DNA of 64,000 nucleotides, taken from Streptosporangium sp. NBC_01495 (lineage in GTDB: Bacteria > Actinomycetota > Actinomycetes > Streptosporangiales > Streptosporangiaceae). The stretch lies in the NCBI RefSeq assembly GCF_036250735.1, contig NZ_CP109430.1, positions 9,052,001 to 9,116,000 of the forward strand, given 5' to 3'. Below the pieces are notes generated by a model. It was not told the DNA's origin. It ran no database searches and saw only the letters and a list, made by a program, of their open reading frames with translations. Of the stretch, positions 8,540-17,543 are shown piece after piece (the first letter of the stretch is position 1; every line of letters begins with the position of its first letter). The position numbers were made by a program, and so were the translations under genes.

Positions 8540-9431
8540 ATGGACGCCCATTTGCGCGACGTGCGGTATTTCGTGGCGGTCGCCGAGGAGCTCAACGTGA
8601 CGCGGGCCGCCGAGCGGTTGTTCGTCTCGCAACCGGCGCTGTCCAAGCAGCTGAGGGCGCTCGAACGGCAGCTCGGGTTCCCGCTGTTCGAGCGGGTGCA
8701 CAGCGGCGTGGTGCTCACCCGGCAGGGCGCCGCGCTGCTGCCGGTGGCCCGCGACCTGCTGGAGCGGTGGCAGATCGGGCTGGAGGCCGCGCGGGCGGCG
8801 GCCCCGGCCGGGACGCTGGTGATCGGGATGCAGACGGCCGTGGGCAGAGGGTTCCAGCAGGAGGCGCTGCGGCGGTTCCGGGCGGCGGTTCCGGGCGGCC
8901 CTGCCGGGCTGGGAGGTGTCGCTGCGGCTCGTCGGCTGGGACGACCCCAGCGGCGGGCTGGCCGACGGCTCCTCCGACGTGGCGTTCATCTGGCTGCCGG
9001 TGCCGCCGGGGCTGCGGACGCACGTGCTGGCCAGCGAGCGGCGCGGGGTGGCGATGCCCGCCGGGCACCTGCTGGCGGAGCTGGACGAGGTGCCGTTCGC
9101 GGCGCTGCGCCACGAGCCGTTCATCGCGCTGCCTCCTGCGGCGGGGCCGCTGCGCGGCTTCTGGCTGGGCCTCGACGCGCGCGAGGACGAACCGGTCGTC
9201 GGGGTCACCGCGAACACCCCCGAGGAGGTGTTCGAGGCCGTGACCAGCGGGCTCGGCGTCGTGCTGGTGGCCGAGGGCAACGCCACCCTCTACAACCGGC
9301 CGGGAATGACCTACCGGCCCGTTATCGGACTGCCTCCCGGGGAACTGGCCATTGCCTGGCGCGAAGGTGATGCACGACCGCAAGTCACCGTATTCATCGA
9401 CGCGCTACGACAAGTCACTACTAAGGTCTGA
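8540..9431 (+). pseudogene. LysR-family regulator, frameshifted by 13-bp duplication
   Basis: The N-terminal winged helix is intact (RDVRYFVAVAEELNVTRAAE ... SQPALSKQLRALE). At 8872-8897 the 13 bp GCGGTTCCGGGCG occur twice in tandem. Removing one copy joins the two frames into RFRAALPGWEVSLRLVG, a normal effector-domain start, and the second frame then continues to 9431. The gene is therefore a LysR regulator of about 290 residues inactivated by a recent, still reversible slippage. It is divergent from the truncated aldo/keto reductase. Confidence 0.88.
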
Positions 9432-9466
9432 CAGCATCACCTCGGCCCGGCGCACCCACCGGAGGT

Positions 9467-9496
9467 CTCCTGGACTGCCATCAAGCGGTCCAGGAG
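9467..9496. terminator. bidirectional hairpin terminator
   Basis: CTCCTGGACTGC and GCGGTCCAGGAG pair around a 6-base loop with one wobble. It lies between the convergent LysR and SnoaL-like genes. Confidence 0.7.
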
Positions 9497-9526
9497 CGGG
9501 TGTCACAGGCGGGTTCGCGGTGGGCG

Positions 9527-10078
9527 TCAGTTCGCGGTGGGCGGGACGTTGCCCCAGTACTCGTGCAGCGCCGAGATCCGCTCACCCTTCACCTGCACGA
9601 TGATCGTCTCCCAGTTCAGGTAGCCGGCGGTGGAGGAGGAGGCGCCTCGGGAGTCGTACTCATACAGGACCCGGTCCCCCAGGACCGTCGTCGATCTCCG
9701 CTCGCCGCTCACGCGGTTGCCGCTCGTCCCGTGGAACCTGGCCCATTCGGCGATCGCGCGCCGACCGGCCTCGCCCTCGTGCCGTCCCCGCCACTGCCCC
9801 TCGGGGAACCAGAAGGAGAATCGCGAGGTCAGCATCTCCAGGAACGGCTCCCAATCCCCGGTACGCCATCCTTGGTCGAATCGGTCCATGGCCCGGTCGG
9901 CCACCCGCCGCACGCCACTGGAACCACCGGCCACCGCAGCGTGAGCCGGCCGCCCCAGCAGACCCAGCCCTGCAAGCCCTCCCAAGGCGACCACGCCGAA
10001 CACGTTCCGCCGCGATCCGGCCCCCGTCTCCAGCCCCGTCTCAGGCCTGGTGTCGAACGCGTTGACCGACTCACTCAT
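9527..10078 (-). CDS. Tat-exported SnoaL/NTF2-like protein
   Basis: 183 residues from ATG 10078, chosen over an upstream ATG (10114) because GAAAGGGG precedes it. A twin-arginine signal (SRRNVFG, hydrophobic stretch, AHA cleavage site) is followed by an NTF2-like cone fold: DRFDQGWRTGDWEPFLEM, FWFPEGQWRGRHEG and a C-terminal HEYWGNV. Such folds serve as small enzymes or ligand-binding proteins, so the extracellular role is unknown. It is 87 bp downstream of a secreted serine hydrolase gene on the same strand, possibly co-expressed. Confidence 0.7.
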   Translation of the reverse strand: MSESVNAFDTRPETGLETGAGSRRNVFGVVALGGLAGLGLLGRPAHAAVAGGSSGVRRVADRAMDRFDQGWRTGDWEPFLEMLTSRFSFWFPEGQWRGRHEGEAGRRAIAEWARFHGTSGNRVSGERRSTTVLGDRVLYEYDSRGASSSTAGYLNWETIIVQVKGERISALHEYWGNVPPTAN

Positions 10079-10165
10079 GAGGACGCCCCTTTCTCGTTGA
10101 TTACTAGGCGTCATTAGAGCAGGAACGACCGAAAATCCGTGTAAACACCAGAGCCGGGCGCTCGA

Positions 10166-11440
10166 TCAGAGGTAGCGCGGGAACAGGTCCGTAGTTGGCC
10201 AGGTCGTCACCTTGCCGATCTCGGCGTTCATACGCGGGCTGAGCAGGTCGAAGTCCGGCGACTCGCTTTCCTCGTTCCGGTTGAACAGGGCGGCGTAAGT
10301 GAAACCGTTCTGAAGCCTGGCAGCGTAGGTGTAGGTCCCCGGCAGCCCGCCACTGTGCCAGGTGTTGAGGTGTCCCGTCACCTGGCGGACCCACAGGCCG
10401 GCCCCGTACCACGACCCGTTCTCTGTGACGCCGATCTCCGGTTTGGCCACCATCCTGCCGATGGACGCCGCGTTCAGCACCGCACCGGGCGCGTCGAGGA
10501 TGCGCGCAAAGCGCATAAGATCCACCGCCGAGGCCAGCCACCCCCCGCCTGGCCCCCGGTTCTCCATGCTGAAACCACCGTAGGGTGCCTGCACCGCCGT
10601 ACCGGTCGCATTGGTGACGGTCCTACTCGTCTGCGCCGACTCGTAGACGACCTCGCCGGGCGCGGCCTGCGCCTTGAGAGTACGGCCGAGCCGCATGCGG
10701 CTGATGCCGACGGGTGCCAAAATCTTCTGCTTCACGTAGGACTCGTAGGCCATGCCCGATGCTTTTTCGACGATCATGCCGAGCAGCAGGTAGCCGTAGT
10801 TGCTGTAGGCGTATTTACTGCCGGGGGCGAAGTCGAGTGGCCGGCCGCAGGCGTATTGGACGATGTGGTCGCGCGTGATGGGCAGGGGGACACCCAGAGA
10901 TCTGGAGATGGCGTGGTCCATGTACAGATAGTCGCCAGAGATGTCGCGGTCCCACCCGCCCGTGTGCTGCAGGAGCCGCCATACCGTCACGTTCGCCAGC
11001 CTGGCGTCGGCCGTGGTCGGCAGCCCGAGCAGCGTGGCGACGGACGTTCCCAGGCTCAGCTTGCCGTCCTGCGCCAGCCTCATGATTGCCACGGCGGTGA
11101 TGTGCTTGCTGAGGCTCGCGATGCGGAACAGCGAAGTAGGCGTGAACGTCGGCACTGAGGGGTCGTCGCTGTAGCGGTAGGCCCTGGCGAGCACGAGTTT
11201 GCCGTTCTTGGTCATGGCGAGCTGCGCACAGGAGATCCCGCGCTCCACGATGTAGGTCTTCAACACGTTGTCGAAGCCGGCGAGCGCGGCCGGTGCCACT
11301 CCCGCGGTCTGGACCGTCGCGGCGACCGCCGGGCGAGAAGCCCCCAGTGCGAGGGCGGGCACTGTGGCGGCTCCCACGGCCAGGAAACGCCGCCTGCTCA
11401 GGCCGTTCAACATTGTCGGGTGCGGCTTGTTCGTCGTCAT
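10166..11440 (-). CDS. Tat-exported serine hydrolase (beta-lactamase/class C family)
   Basis: 424 residues. The signal peptide carries LSRRRFLAVGA and an AVA cleavage site. The penicillin-binding-like catalytic set is present: SLSK (nucleophile Ser and Lys), YSNYGY (YxN) and HSGGLPG (the KTG equivalent). This family includes D-aminopeptidases, esterases and class C-like enzymes; the exact substrate cannot be told. Full length for the family. Start ATG 11440 precedes the basic n-region. Confidence 0.85.
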   Translation of the reverse strand: MTTNKPHPTMLNGLSRRRFLAVGAATVPALALGASRPAVAATVQTAGVAPAALAGFDNVLKTYIVERGISCAQLAMTKNGKLVLARAYRYSDDPSVPTFTPTSLFRIASLSKHITAVAIMRLAQDGKLSLGTSVATLLGLPTTADARLANVTVWRLLQHTGGWDRDISGDYLYMDHAISRSLGVPLPITRDHIVQYACGRPLDFAPGSKYAYSNYGYLLLGMIVEKASGMAYESYVKQKILAPVGISRMRLGRTLKAQAAPGEVVYESAQTSRTVTNATGTAVQAPYGGFSMENRGPGGGWLASAVDLMRFARILDAPGAVLNAASIGRMVAKPEIGVTENGSWYGAGLWVRQVTGHLNTWHSGGLPGTYTYAARLQNGFTYAALFNRNEESESPDFDLLSPRMNAEIGKVTTWPTTDLFPRYL

Positions 11441-11529
11441 GACCAGATGTTTAGTGGATCATCGGCTCCCTCGAACTGGTTTCACCGGCTGGAGTTGCCC
11501 CGGTTCAGTAGACACGTCAGGGCTTTCGG

Positions 11530-12426
11530 CTACGCGGCAGCATAGCCGTCTTCTTGAATGCTCTTAAGGGCGTGTCGGCGTTCGTACTCGGTGGGGCTGA
11601 GCTGGCCGTTCGCGGAGTGGCGGCGGCGTGGGTTGTAGAAGCCCTCGATGTAGGCGAACACGGCCCGTTCGGCTTCTGACCTGGTACGGAAGGTCCGCCG
11701 GTCGATCAGCTCACACTCCAGCGAGGCGAAGAAACTCTCCGTGATCGCATTGTCGAAGCACGTCCCGGTCCTACCCGTCGAGGGGCGAACTCCTGCCTGC
11801 TCGCATCGCTGGCCGAAGGCGATCGAGGTGTACTGGCTGCCCTTGTCGCTGTGATGGATCACCCCGGCGCTGGGGCGGCGCTGATGGATCGCCATCGCCA
11901 GCGCGTCGGTCACCAGCTCAGTCCGCATATGGTCGGCCATCGCCCAGCCGACGATCCGCCTGGAGAACACGTCCAAGACCACAGCGAGATAAACGAAACC
12001 CTGCCAGGTCGGCACATACGTGATGTCGGCCGTCCAGATCCGGTTCGGCTCGTCCGCTTCGAACTTCCGCTTCACCAGGTCCGACGCGGCTGCAGCCCGC
12101 CGATCCGCGATCGTCGTGCGGCAGCCCTTACGCCGGGAGACACCGGCCAGCCCGGCCGCACGCATCAGCCGGGCCACTCGCTTGCGGCCCACCTTCTCCC
12201 CGTCGATCTCACGCAGGTCGGCGTGGATGCGCGGCGCCCCATACACCTCATCAGAGGCCGTATGGTGCCGGTGGATCTTCTCAGTCAGCTCGGCATCACG
12301 ACAGGCGCGAGTGGACGGGCCGCGCTTGGCCCAGGCGTAGTAGCCCTGGCGCGACACACCCAGCACCCGGGCCAGCAGGGAGACATCGTGGTGGTCTTTC
12401 TCCGCATCGATCAGCCGGTACTTCAT
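11530..12426 (-). CDS. IS3-family transposase, OrfB (integrase core)
   Basis: 298 residues with the HTH_21 and rve domains: WTADITYVPTWQGF (first Asp), HHSDKGSQYTS (second Asp) and the catalytic Glu in ITESFFASLECEL. Its start overlaps the OrfA stop (ATGA). It probably also forms an OrfAB fusion by -1 frameshifting as in other IS3 members; no clear slippery run was seen. Confidence 0.93.
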   Translation of the reverse strand: MKYRLIDAEKDHHDVSLLARVLGVSRQGYYAWAKRGPSTRACRDAELTEKIHRHHTASDEVYGAPRIHADLREIDGEKVGRKRVARLMRAAGLAGVSRRKGCRTTIADRRAAAASDLVKRKFEADEPNRIWTADITYVPTWQGFVYLAVVLDVFSRRIVGWAMADHMRTELVTDALAMAIHQRRPSAGVIHHSDKGSQYTSIAFGQRCEQAGVRPSTGRTGTCFDNAITESFFASLECELIDRRTFRTRSEAERAVFAYIEGFYNPRRRHSANGQLSPTEYERRHALKSIQEDGYAAA

Positions 12427-12710
12427 CTCGGCCGATCCGTCTCCCGCGCGAAGAAAACCGCGGCCTTACGCAAGATCTCCTTCTCCTCGCGGAGGATCTT
12501 GTTCTCACGGCGCAGCCGGACCAGCTCGTCCTTCTCAGCGCTGGTCAGGCCGTCTTGGCGGCGGCCATCATCGAGGTCGACCTGGCGCACCCAGGTACGG
12601 ATCGACTGCGCGGAGGGCTCGAACTCCTTGGCGAGTTCCTTCGGCGACCGTCCCGCGCGCACCAGCTCCACCATCTGCCGGCGAAACTCCGGCGGATAGT
12701 TGTTCGGCAC
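12423..12710 (-). CDS. IS3-family transposase, OrfA
   Basis: 95 residues: helix-turn-helix (YPPEFRRQMVELVRAGRS) followed by a leucine-zipper coiled coil (LVRLRRENKILREEKEIL). Identical to the OrfA at 40356. Confidence 0.93.
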   Translation of the reverse strand: MPNNYPPEFRRQMVELVRAGRSPKELAKEFEPSAQSIRTWVRQVDLDDGRRQDGLTSAEKDELVRLRRENKILREEKEILRKAAVFFARETDRPR

Positions 12711-12807
12711 AGTGAACTCCTTCTTTCGGGAACCAGGGTTCCCCAGAGGTCAGGTGTCCACCAAACCGGGCCAACTCCACTGGCGATGGGATGGGGACCG
12801 ATGAGGG

Positions 12808-13458
12808 TCAGCCGGCGGCATGTTCGGCTCGAGCGCGGGTCTGGGCGAGGCGGTAGGAGTCGGTGCCGGTCTCGATGATGTTGCCGCCGAAGGTGAGGCG
12901 GTCGACGATGGCGGCGCAGAGGCGGGGGTCGGTGAAGGTCTTGGTCCAGCCGCTGAAGGACTCGTTGGAGGCGATCGCGACGCTGGCCTTCTCCTCTCGC
13001 TCGGTGAGTACCTGGAAAAGGAGCTCGGCGCCGCGCCGATCGTGTTCCATGTAGCCCAGCTCGTCGACACAGAGGAGGTCGACGCGGCCGTAGCGGTTGA
13101 TGGTCTTGGTCAGCTGCTTGTCGTCGGCGGCCTCGACGAGCTCGTTGACGAGCTTAGTAGCGAGGGTGTAGCGGACGCGGTAGCCGGCCATGGCCGCCTC
13201 GGTTCCCAGAGCGATGAGCAGGTGGGACTTGCCGGTACCGGAGTCCCCGATCAGGCAGAGGGGAAGGCCTTTCTTGACCCAGTCGCAGGCGGCGAGGGTG
13301 TTGATGACGGCGGGGTCGACGTTCGGGTTGGCGTCGAAATCGAAGGCTCGCAGGGACTTCTGGCGGGGGAACCCTGCGGCCTTGATGCGCCGTTCGGAGC
13401 GGCGGCGGGCGCGGTCGTCGCACTCGGCCATGAGTAACTCGGCGAGGAAGGGGTCCGG
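12808..13458 (-). pseudogene. istB: IS21-family helper ATPase IstB, 5'-truncated
   Basis: Typical IstB from ECDDRARRRSERRI through the Walker A loop GDSGTGKSHL and Walker B LLCVDELGY to the natural C terminus. About 40 N-terminal residues are missing: the frame runs upstream into an unrelated inverted-repeat arm at 13452-13484. The istA remnant at 14444-14628 is its probable partner. IS3 copy 1 lies 28 bp beyond its stop. Confidence 0.85.
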
Positions 13459-13703
13459 CCCGCATAAGCCCAAAACCCACATTCGATCTTGCTGGGCTGC
13501 TGATGTACCGGATAACGCACCCGAGTCGCGCGGCGACCGTTCCGGTGAACCCGCAGGTCGCCGATACCTTGGCGACGGCCATGTACCGGATAACCGTCCC
13601 TTATCCGGTACATCAACCCATGTCCGCCGCGCGCCGCCCATCAGGCTCCTCGCCAGTGGCAACACCTGGTGAATGTGGGTTTTGGGCTTATATGGGCCGG
13701 ACC
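13452..13703. mobile_element. mini-element bounded by 33-bp inverted repeats
   Basis: Arm A (13452-13484, GGTCCGGCCCGCATAAGCCC...) and arm B (13671-13703) are near-perfect inverted repeats sharing CCCAAAACCCACATTC. They flank about 190 bp without a gene. A third, more diverged arm lies at 14409-14443. The element separates istB from istA. It looks like a MITE or the two ends of a lost element; I cannot name the family. Confidence 0.55.
13504..13612. repeat. three TGTACCGGATAA repeats
   Basis: TGTACCGGATAAC at 13504-13516 and 13582-13594, and the inverted TTATCCGGTACA at 13601-13612. Multiple end repeats of this type are usual in IS21-like and IS481-like ends, so this is probably the joined ends of a deleted element. 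Confidence 0.55.
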
Positions 13704-13808
13704 TCGTCCTGCTTTGCAACGGCTGGCCGCCGCGCAGGACGAACCCGATGACCTCGCCGCTGTGGGGCATCCGTACCGTCAGCGTGCCGGTGGGGTGGAG
13801 TCCGAGAG

Positions 13809-14174
13809 TCAGCCGGTCTGATCACCGGATCGGACCAATCGGCGTTCCCAGGCCAGGGCTGCGACCACACCGATGGCATAGGCGACCAGGTCCCATGGGT
13901 CGGGGAACGCGCCGACCAGGACACCGCCGATGCCCGGCGGGGTCATGCCGACTATTTGGTAGAACTCGACGGCGGCGGCGATCGCGGCCGTGGCCAGGGT
14001 GCGGCGTGCGGCGGTGGTGCGCCACAGCAGCCCCAAGAACGCGTAGACCAGCATGGTGGCGCCGACGTCGCTCACGTAACCGCGGATGAACGGTTGTCCC
14101 GGGCCCCGGTAGAAGAGGGCGAACGCGCCGACGGCGAGGGCGACGCCACCCAGAAGGACCATGGCACGGCGCAT
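13809..14174 (-). CDS. DUF2809-family membrane protein
   Basis: 121 residues from ATG 14174 (GGAGAA upstream; a TTG at 14201 is possible). Four membrane helices with the DUF2809 landmarks FIRGYVSDVGATMLVYAFLG, VEFYQIVG and DPWDLVAYAIG. Function of the family unknown. It lies between inverted-repeat arms B and C inside the broken IS21 element, so it may be mobile cargo. Confidence 0.7.
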   Translation of the reverse strand: MRRAMVLLGGVALAVGAFALFYRGPGQPFIRGYVSDVGATMLVYAFLGLLWRTTAARRTLATAAIAAAVEFYQIVGMTPPGIGGVLVGAFPDPWDLVAYAIGVVAALAWERRLVRSGDQTG

Positions 14175-14408
14175 GAGATTGACATCTTCTCCGAATCTCA
14201 ACGATCAGGACGAACCTGATCATAGAGCTCGTCCCTTATGGCGGCACGCTGATTGCGGCAGGTCAGCGACCGCGGTGGAGTGCCATGGCGACGGCATGCC
14301 AGCACGCTGGAACGTAGTGACGATCCATCCGGAATGAGGCCCGACCAGATGAAACAGTGCCCCGCGTGGTACGAGGAAGAGCACTCCAACACCCGTTCAT
14401 GATCCACC

Positions 14409-14443
14409 GAATGTGGGTTTTGACCTTATGTGGGCTGAACCCC
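14409..14443. repeat. third inverted-repeat arm (C)
   Basis: GAATGTGGGTTTTGACCTTA followed by TGTGGGCTGAACCCC. It matches arm B of the mini-element with several changes and has the same orientation, and it cuts istA. Confidence 0.6.
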
Positions 14444-14628
14444 TTGAACGGGTCCAGCTTGGAGGCCCTGGGTGGCAACTGCTTCCGCGGCTCGGGCCAC
14501 GCAGACGCCAGGGCCTTGACGATCGTCCGCCGGCCGATTCGGTACTTCTTCTCGATCGCACGGCCCGACATCCCCGCACGGGCATCCCGGCGGATCGCCG
14601 CGTACAGATCAATCTTCGAAGGGGGCAT
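14444..14628 (-). pseudogene. istA: IS21-family transposase IstA, 5' fragment
   Basis: First 61 or so residues of IstA: MPPSKIDLYAAIRRDARAG, then the helix-turn-helix SGRAIEKKYRIGRRTIVKAL and the usual LPPRASKLDPFK. The frame then enters repeat arm C. The DDE core is absent, so the element cannot transpose itself. Confidence 0.8.
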
Positions 14629-14681
14629 GGGGACGCTCTCTCGTCACGAAGCGCATCCAGCATGTCACCATAAGACACCTC

Positions 14682-14773
14682 GTGCGGTCAAAACTCGCGA
14701 ACAACGACTTCACCGGAATAGGGCCGCGGTCACACCTGGCGAGCAACTGCGGTCAACTCTCAGGAGCAGAACC
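14682..14773. repeat. IS21-type terminal repeats (istA side)
   Basis: Three related units of about 22 bp: GTGCGGTCAAAACTCGCGAA, GCGGTCACACCTGGCGAGCA and CTGCGGTCAACTCTCAGGAG. The same set occurs at 41578-41672. Multiple subterminal repeats are typical of IS21 ends. Confidence 0.7.
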
Positions 14774-14980
14774 AACCGGCTCAACCTGTGGGTCTTCCCC
14801 ATCGTGCTCGGCGTCGGCAAGAAGGTGTTCGACGGCGGTGCGGTGCCTGCCAACCTGGTGCTCCTGGAGCCGCCCGTCGTCTCGTCCAAAGACGCCGTGC
14901 TCCTGCGTTACGGCCTCGGTGCGGGGACCCCCGGCGTCGGGGACATGCGGCGTGAAGACCGCGGCGTCGATCCGAGCTGA
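14774..14980 (+). pseudogene. dihydrofolate reductase-like (RibD C-terminal) fragment
   Basis: The last 68 residues of a DHFR/RibD-like protein: NLWVFPIVLGVGKKVFDGG is the conserved C-terminal motif. The N-terminal part is cut off by the IS21 end. Not functional as it stands. Confidence 0.65.
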
Positions 14981-15211
14981 ACGGTGACCGCATTGGCGGT
15001 GACTATGCCACAACCGCACTACCGCCTCCTTGACCTGAGTCCTCCAGCGGTGCCGGCCTTCGCGTCCGAGCATGAGATTCATCTTCCTCGGACCGTGGTA
15101 TCACTCCGGTGAAGGATTATCGGCCGCGGCAGTCGCCTGCGGTGCGGACAGGGCGATCACGGATGCGATCGACAAGCAGCTCGAAGGGCGCGATGACGAC
15201 GACGGTCCGGC

Positions 15212-15994
15212 TCACGGTTGCGCCTGCTTCGGCAAGGTGAGGATCTCGGCTCCGTCGTCGGTGATGGCGATCGTGTGCTCGCTGTGTGCCGTCCGGCAGC
15301 CTGTCGCACTTCGGAGCGTCCACCCGTCGGCATCGGTGACGAGCTCGGCGGTGTCCGCCATGACCCACGGCTCCAGCGCGAGCAGCAGCCCAGGGCGCAG
15401 TTTGTACCCACGACCGGGCCGCCCGGTGTTCGAGACGTGCGGGCTCTGGTGCATCGTTGACCCGATGCCATGACCTCCGAACTCGGTGTTGATCGGATAT
15501 CCCGCCTCGCTGAGGACCGAGCCGATGGCATGGGAGATGTCGCCGATGCGAGCCCCGGGCCCGGCAGCCGCTATCCCCGCGCTCAATGCGCGTTCGGTCG
15601 CGCTGATCATCGCGACGCTCTCCGGGGGCTTTGAGTCGCCCACGATGAAGCTGATGGCAGAGTCTGCAGCGACTCCGCCTTTGGAGACGGCGAGGTCGAG
15701 CGTCAGCAGGTCGCCGTCGGCAAGCGTGTAGTCGCATGGCAGTCCGTGGAGCACGGCGTCGTTGACGGCCGTACAGATGTAGTGGCCGAACGGTCCGCGT
15801 CCGAACGACGGCTCGTAGTCGACGTAGCAGGACAGTGCTCCGGCCTCGACGATCATGCTCTTGGCCCACCGGTCGATGTCCAGGAGGTTCGTGCCGACCG
15901 TGCTGCGGCTCTTCAGCGTCTGCAAGATGTCGGCGACCAGGGCACCCGTCTCTTTTGCTCGGGCCAGTTCGGTGGGGTTCAGGATCTCGATCAT
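15212..15994 (-). CDS. map: methionine aminopeptidase, type I
   Basis: 260 residues, full length. The metal ligands of the pita-bread fold are all visible: Asp in LTLDLAV, Asp in AADSA, His in GGHGIG, Glu in LALEPW and Glu in HSEHTI; the substrate His is in GRGPFGHYIC. It removes the N-terminal Met from new proteins. This is probably an accessory copy, because it is divergent from an XRE regulator and not in the ribosomal-protein operon. The pair shares a 66-bp intergenic region with a palindrome. Confidence 0.9.
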   Translation of the reverse strand: MIEILNPTELARAKETGALVADILQTLKSRSTVGTNLLDIDRWAKSMIVEAGALSCYVDYEPSFGRGPFGHYICTAVNDAVLHGLPCDYTLADGDLLTLDLAVSKGGVAADSAISFIVGDSKPPESVAMISATERALSAGIAAAGPGARIGDISHAIGSVLSEAGYPINTEFGGHGIGSTMHQSPHVSNTGRPGRGYKLRPGLLLALEPWVMADTAELVTDADGWTLRSATGCRTAHSEHTIAITDDGAEILTLPKQAQP

Positions 15995-16024
15995 GCGGCG
16001 TCCTTCTCATGCATCCAATAACTA

Positions 16025-16046
16025 TACCGGCCATACTATCCCGGTA
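16025..16046. promoter_or_regulatory. palindromic operator between map and XRE gene
   Basis: TACCGG-N10-CCGGTA, centred about 25 bp from the XRE start. It is a likely autoregulatory site controlling both genes. Confidence 0.55.
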
Positions 16047-16060
16047 CTAGAATCGGAGTC

Positions 16061-16363
16061 ATGGTCAGATTGCCGCTCACACCCGCAGAGGTCGAGCGCG
16101 GACAGCGCCTCGGCGCCCTGTTGCGTCGCGCCAGGGGAGAACGCTCGATGCTCGAGACCGCGCTCGATGCACGCGTCTCACCGGAGACCCTCCGGAAGAT
16201 CGAGACGGGCCGCGTAGCGACCCCTGCCTTCCCGACCATCGCGGCGATCGCCGATGTCCTCGGCCTCTCCCTCGACGCGGTATGGGCCGAGATCAACCAG
16301 CCCGAACGTGGCGTTGAACCGGCCGGCTCTGATCGCAACACACGCGAGCGGTTGGTCTCGTGA
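16061..16363 (+). CDS. XRE-family transcriptional regulator
   Basis: 100 residues. Helix-turn-helix at about 18-72 (LGALLRRARGERSMLETALD ... SPETLRKIETGR ... TIAAIADVLGLSLDAVW). Divergent from the methionine aminopeptidase gene with the TACCGG palindrome between them, so it most likely represses both. Actinobacteria commonly show such map-regulator pairs. Confidence 0.8.
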   Translation: MVRLPLTPAEVERGQRLGALLRRARGERSMLETALDARVSPETLRKIETGRVATPAFPTIAAIADVLGLSLDAVWAEINQPERGVEPAGSDRNTRERLVS

Positions 16364-16804
16364 GTCTCAATCCCGCAGCCGCGTTGGAAGCGTCGGCGAG
16401 AGCGGACGCGTGGGCACGGCTCTCAACCAACGTCCCCGGTCGGTGCAACTTGGCCGTGGTGTCGAGATACGGGAACAGCCCGCTGAGGAGCTCGTCACAC
16501 CGCACCACGGCCTCAGGTCACGCCACGCCACCGTTCGAGAACCCAGTGATCGTCCTCACGGAATTCGTGCCTGATCCAATTTTCGGGCGGCGTCGACAGT
16601 CAGCCGCCGCCAGGCGATCGTGAGGGCGGTAGCCCAACAGGCCAGGTCTGGAGATTCCCTTCCCGGCGTGCGACCATCGGCTCATGACGTTGATCAGAAA
16701 GGGCTATGCCGCGTAGGCGCCCTTCGGGGGTTCGTGCACGGGGATCGGCGTGCGGAACCCACAGAGCTTCGATCCATCAGGTTCCGGGCCTCGGGCGTCG
16801 GCCT
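16364..16804. other. no supported gene
   Basis: An 87-residue frame opens at GTG 16360 overlapping the XRE stop, and another is open on the minus strand, but neither resembles a protein. I see nothing else. Confidence 0.4.
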
Positions 16805-17110
16805 ATGGCGGCGGTGATCGCGCTGGAGCACACTCGGATGAGGCCGGGCACAGTAGCTGAGGCACTGCTGGCTTGGACACAGGCGGTCCTTCCTGGTAGC
16901 GCCGACCGGATCGGTCCTGGCTGCATGTGTCCTGAGTGCTGTGGAGACGCGCCACGCCGGCGGCTCGAACAGGCGCTCACCGCCTTGCCGCCCTGGGCCA
17001 AGCCGTACCTGTGCGCCTTGATCCTTCCTATCGACAGGCGGTTTCTCGCGCGGACGTCGCCGGACCCGCACGCCTCGCCCGAATGGCCATGGTGGCAACA
17101 GCGACGTTGA
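16805..17110 (+). CDS. hypothetical protein
   Basis: 101 residues from ATG 16805 (the frame is open further upstream). A CMCPECC cysteine cluster lies near residue 38 and the C terminus is rich in Trp/Pro (SPEWPWWQQRR). Short actinobacterial proteins ending in WWQRR-like motifs occur near mobile islands, but I cannot name the family. The cysteines could bind zinc. Confidence 0.45.
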   Translation: MAAVIALEHTRMRPGTVAEALLAWTQAVLPGSADRIGPGCMCPECCGDAPRRRLEQALTALPPWAKPYLCALILPIDRRFLARTSPDPHASPEWPWWQQRR

Positions 17111-17250
17111 ACGTCGAGGACGGCTATCAGCCGGTGGGCGGCGGCGCGGCCCCGGTGCGGCGGCTGACAGTCGGGTACGGCGGGTGCGTGGTGCGGTGGG
17201 CGGCCCGTGGTCCCGCCGCCGGCTGAGACCGGCGCCCACGTTGGGAGCCG

Positions 17251-17374
17251 TCTACTGACCTTGCTGTCCTGAGCTGGGAAAACGAGGGTGCAGATCAGAG
17301 CGGGTCGAGTCCCGTGATCCCCGTGAGTGACCGTGGTTCCCCGCCTGTTCTGGCACGCATCCAGCACGCGATCG
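17251..17374 (-). repeat. attachment-site spacer without tRNA core
   Basis: Matches the spacer that follows the tRNA-Gly cores elsewhere (GAGCTGGGAAAAC, GTGAGTGACCGTGGTTCCCC, CTGTTCTGGCACGCATC). The tRNA part itself is missing. It marks the left edge of the attachment-site array. Confidence 0.65.
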
Positions 17375-17543
17375 AGAGTTCCGGTCGTGGTGGAAGGTGC
17401 GCTGCAAGCCTTGAGCTGGGCGAACGCACCACCCGCTTTCGTCCAGGCATCCTGGATCCTCGTCGAGGAAGTGGCCAGCCGGGTTTTCGCCCGAGGCGGC
17501 TTTCCGACGGGAACTCTGATGAGTTCTTTGGATAAGTACCGTT

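Larger units (their letters stand above)
11490..12779 (-). mobile_element. IS3-family element, copy 1 (1290 bp)
   Basis: Ends are TGGAGTTGCCCCGGTT at the left and the complement of TGGAGTTGGCCCGGTT at the right. It encodes two overlapping frames on the minus strand. A copy of the same length with identical proteins lies inverted at 40287-41576. No target duplication is visible here, as expected if the flanks were exchanged by recombination between the copies. Confidence 0.9.

Noticed and set aside
11490..12779. Target-site duplication of IS3 copy 1
   Set aside because: Flanks GGC and CTG do not match; shifting the ends by one or two bases gives inconsistent results between the two copies.
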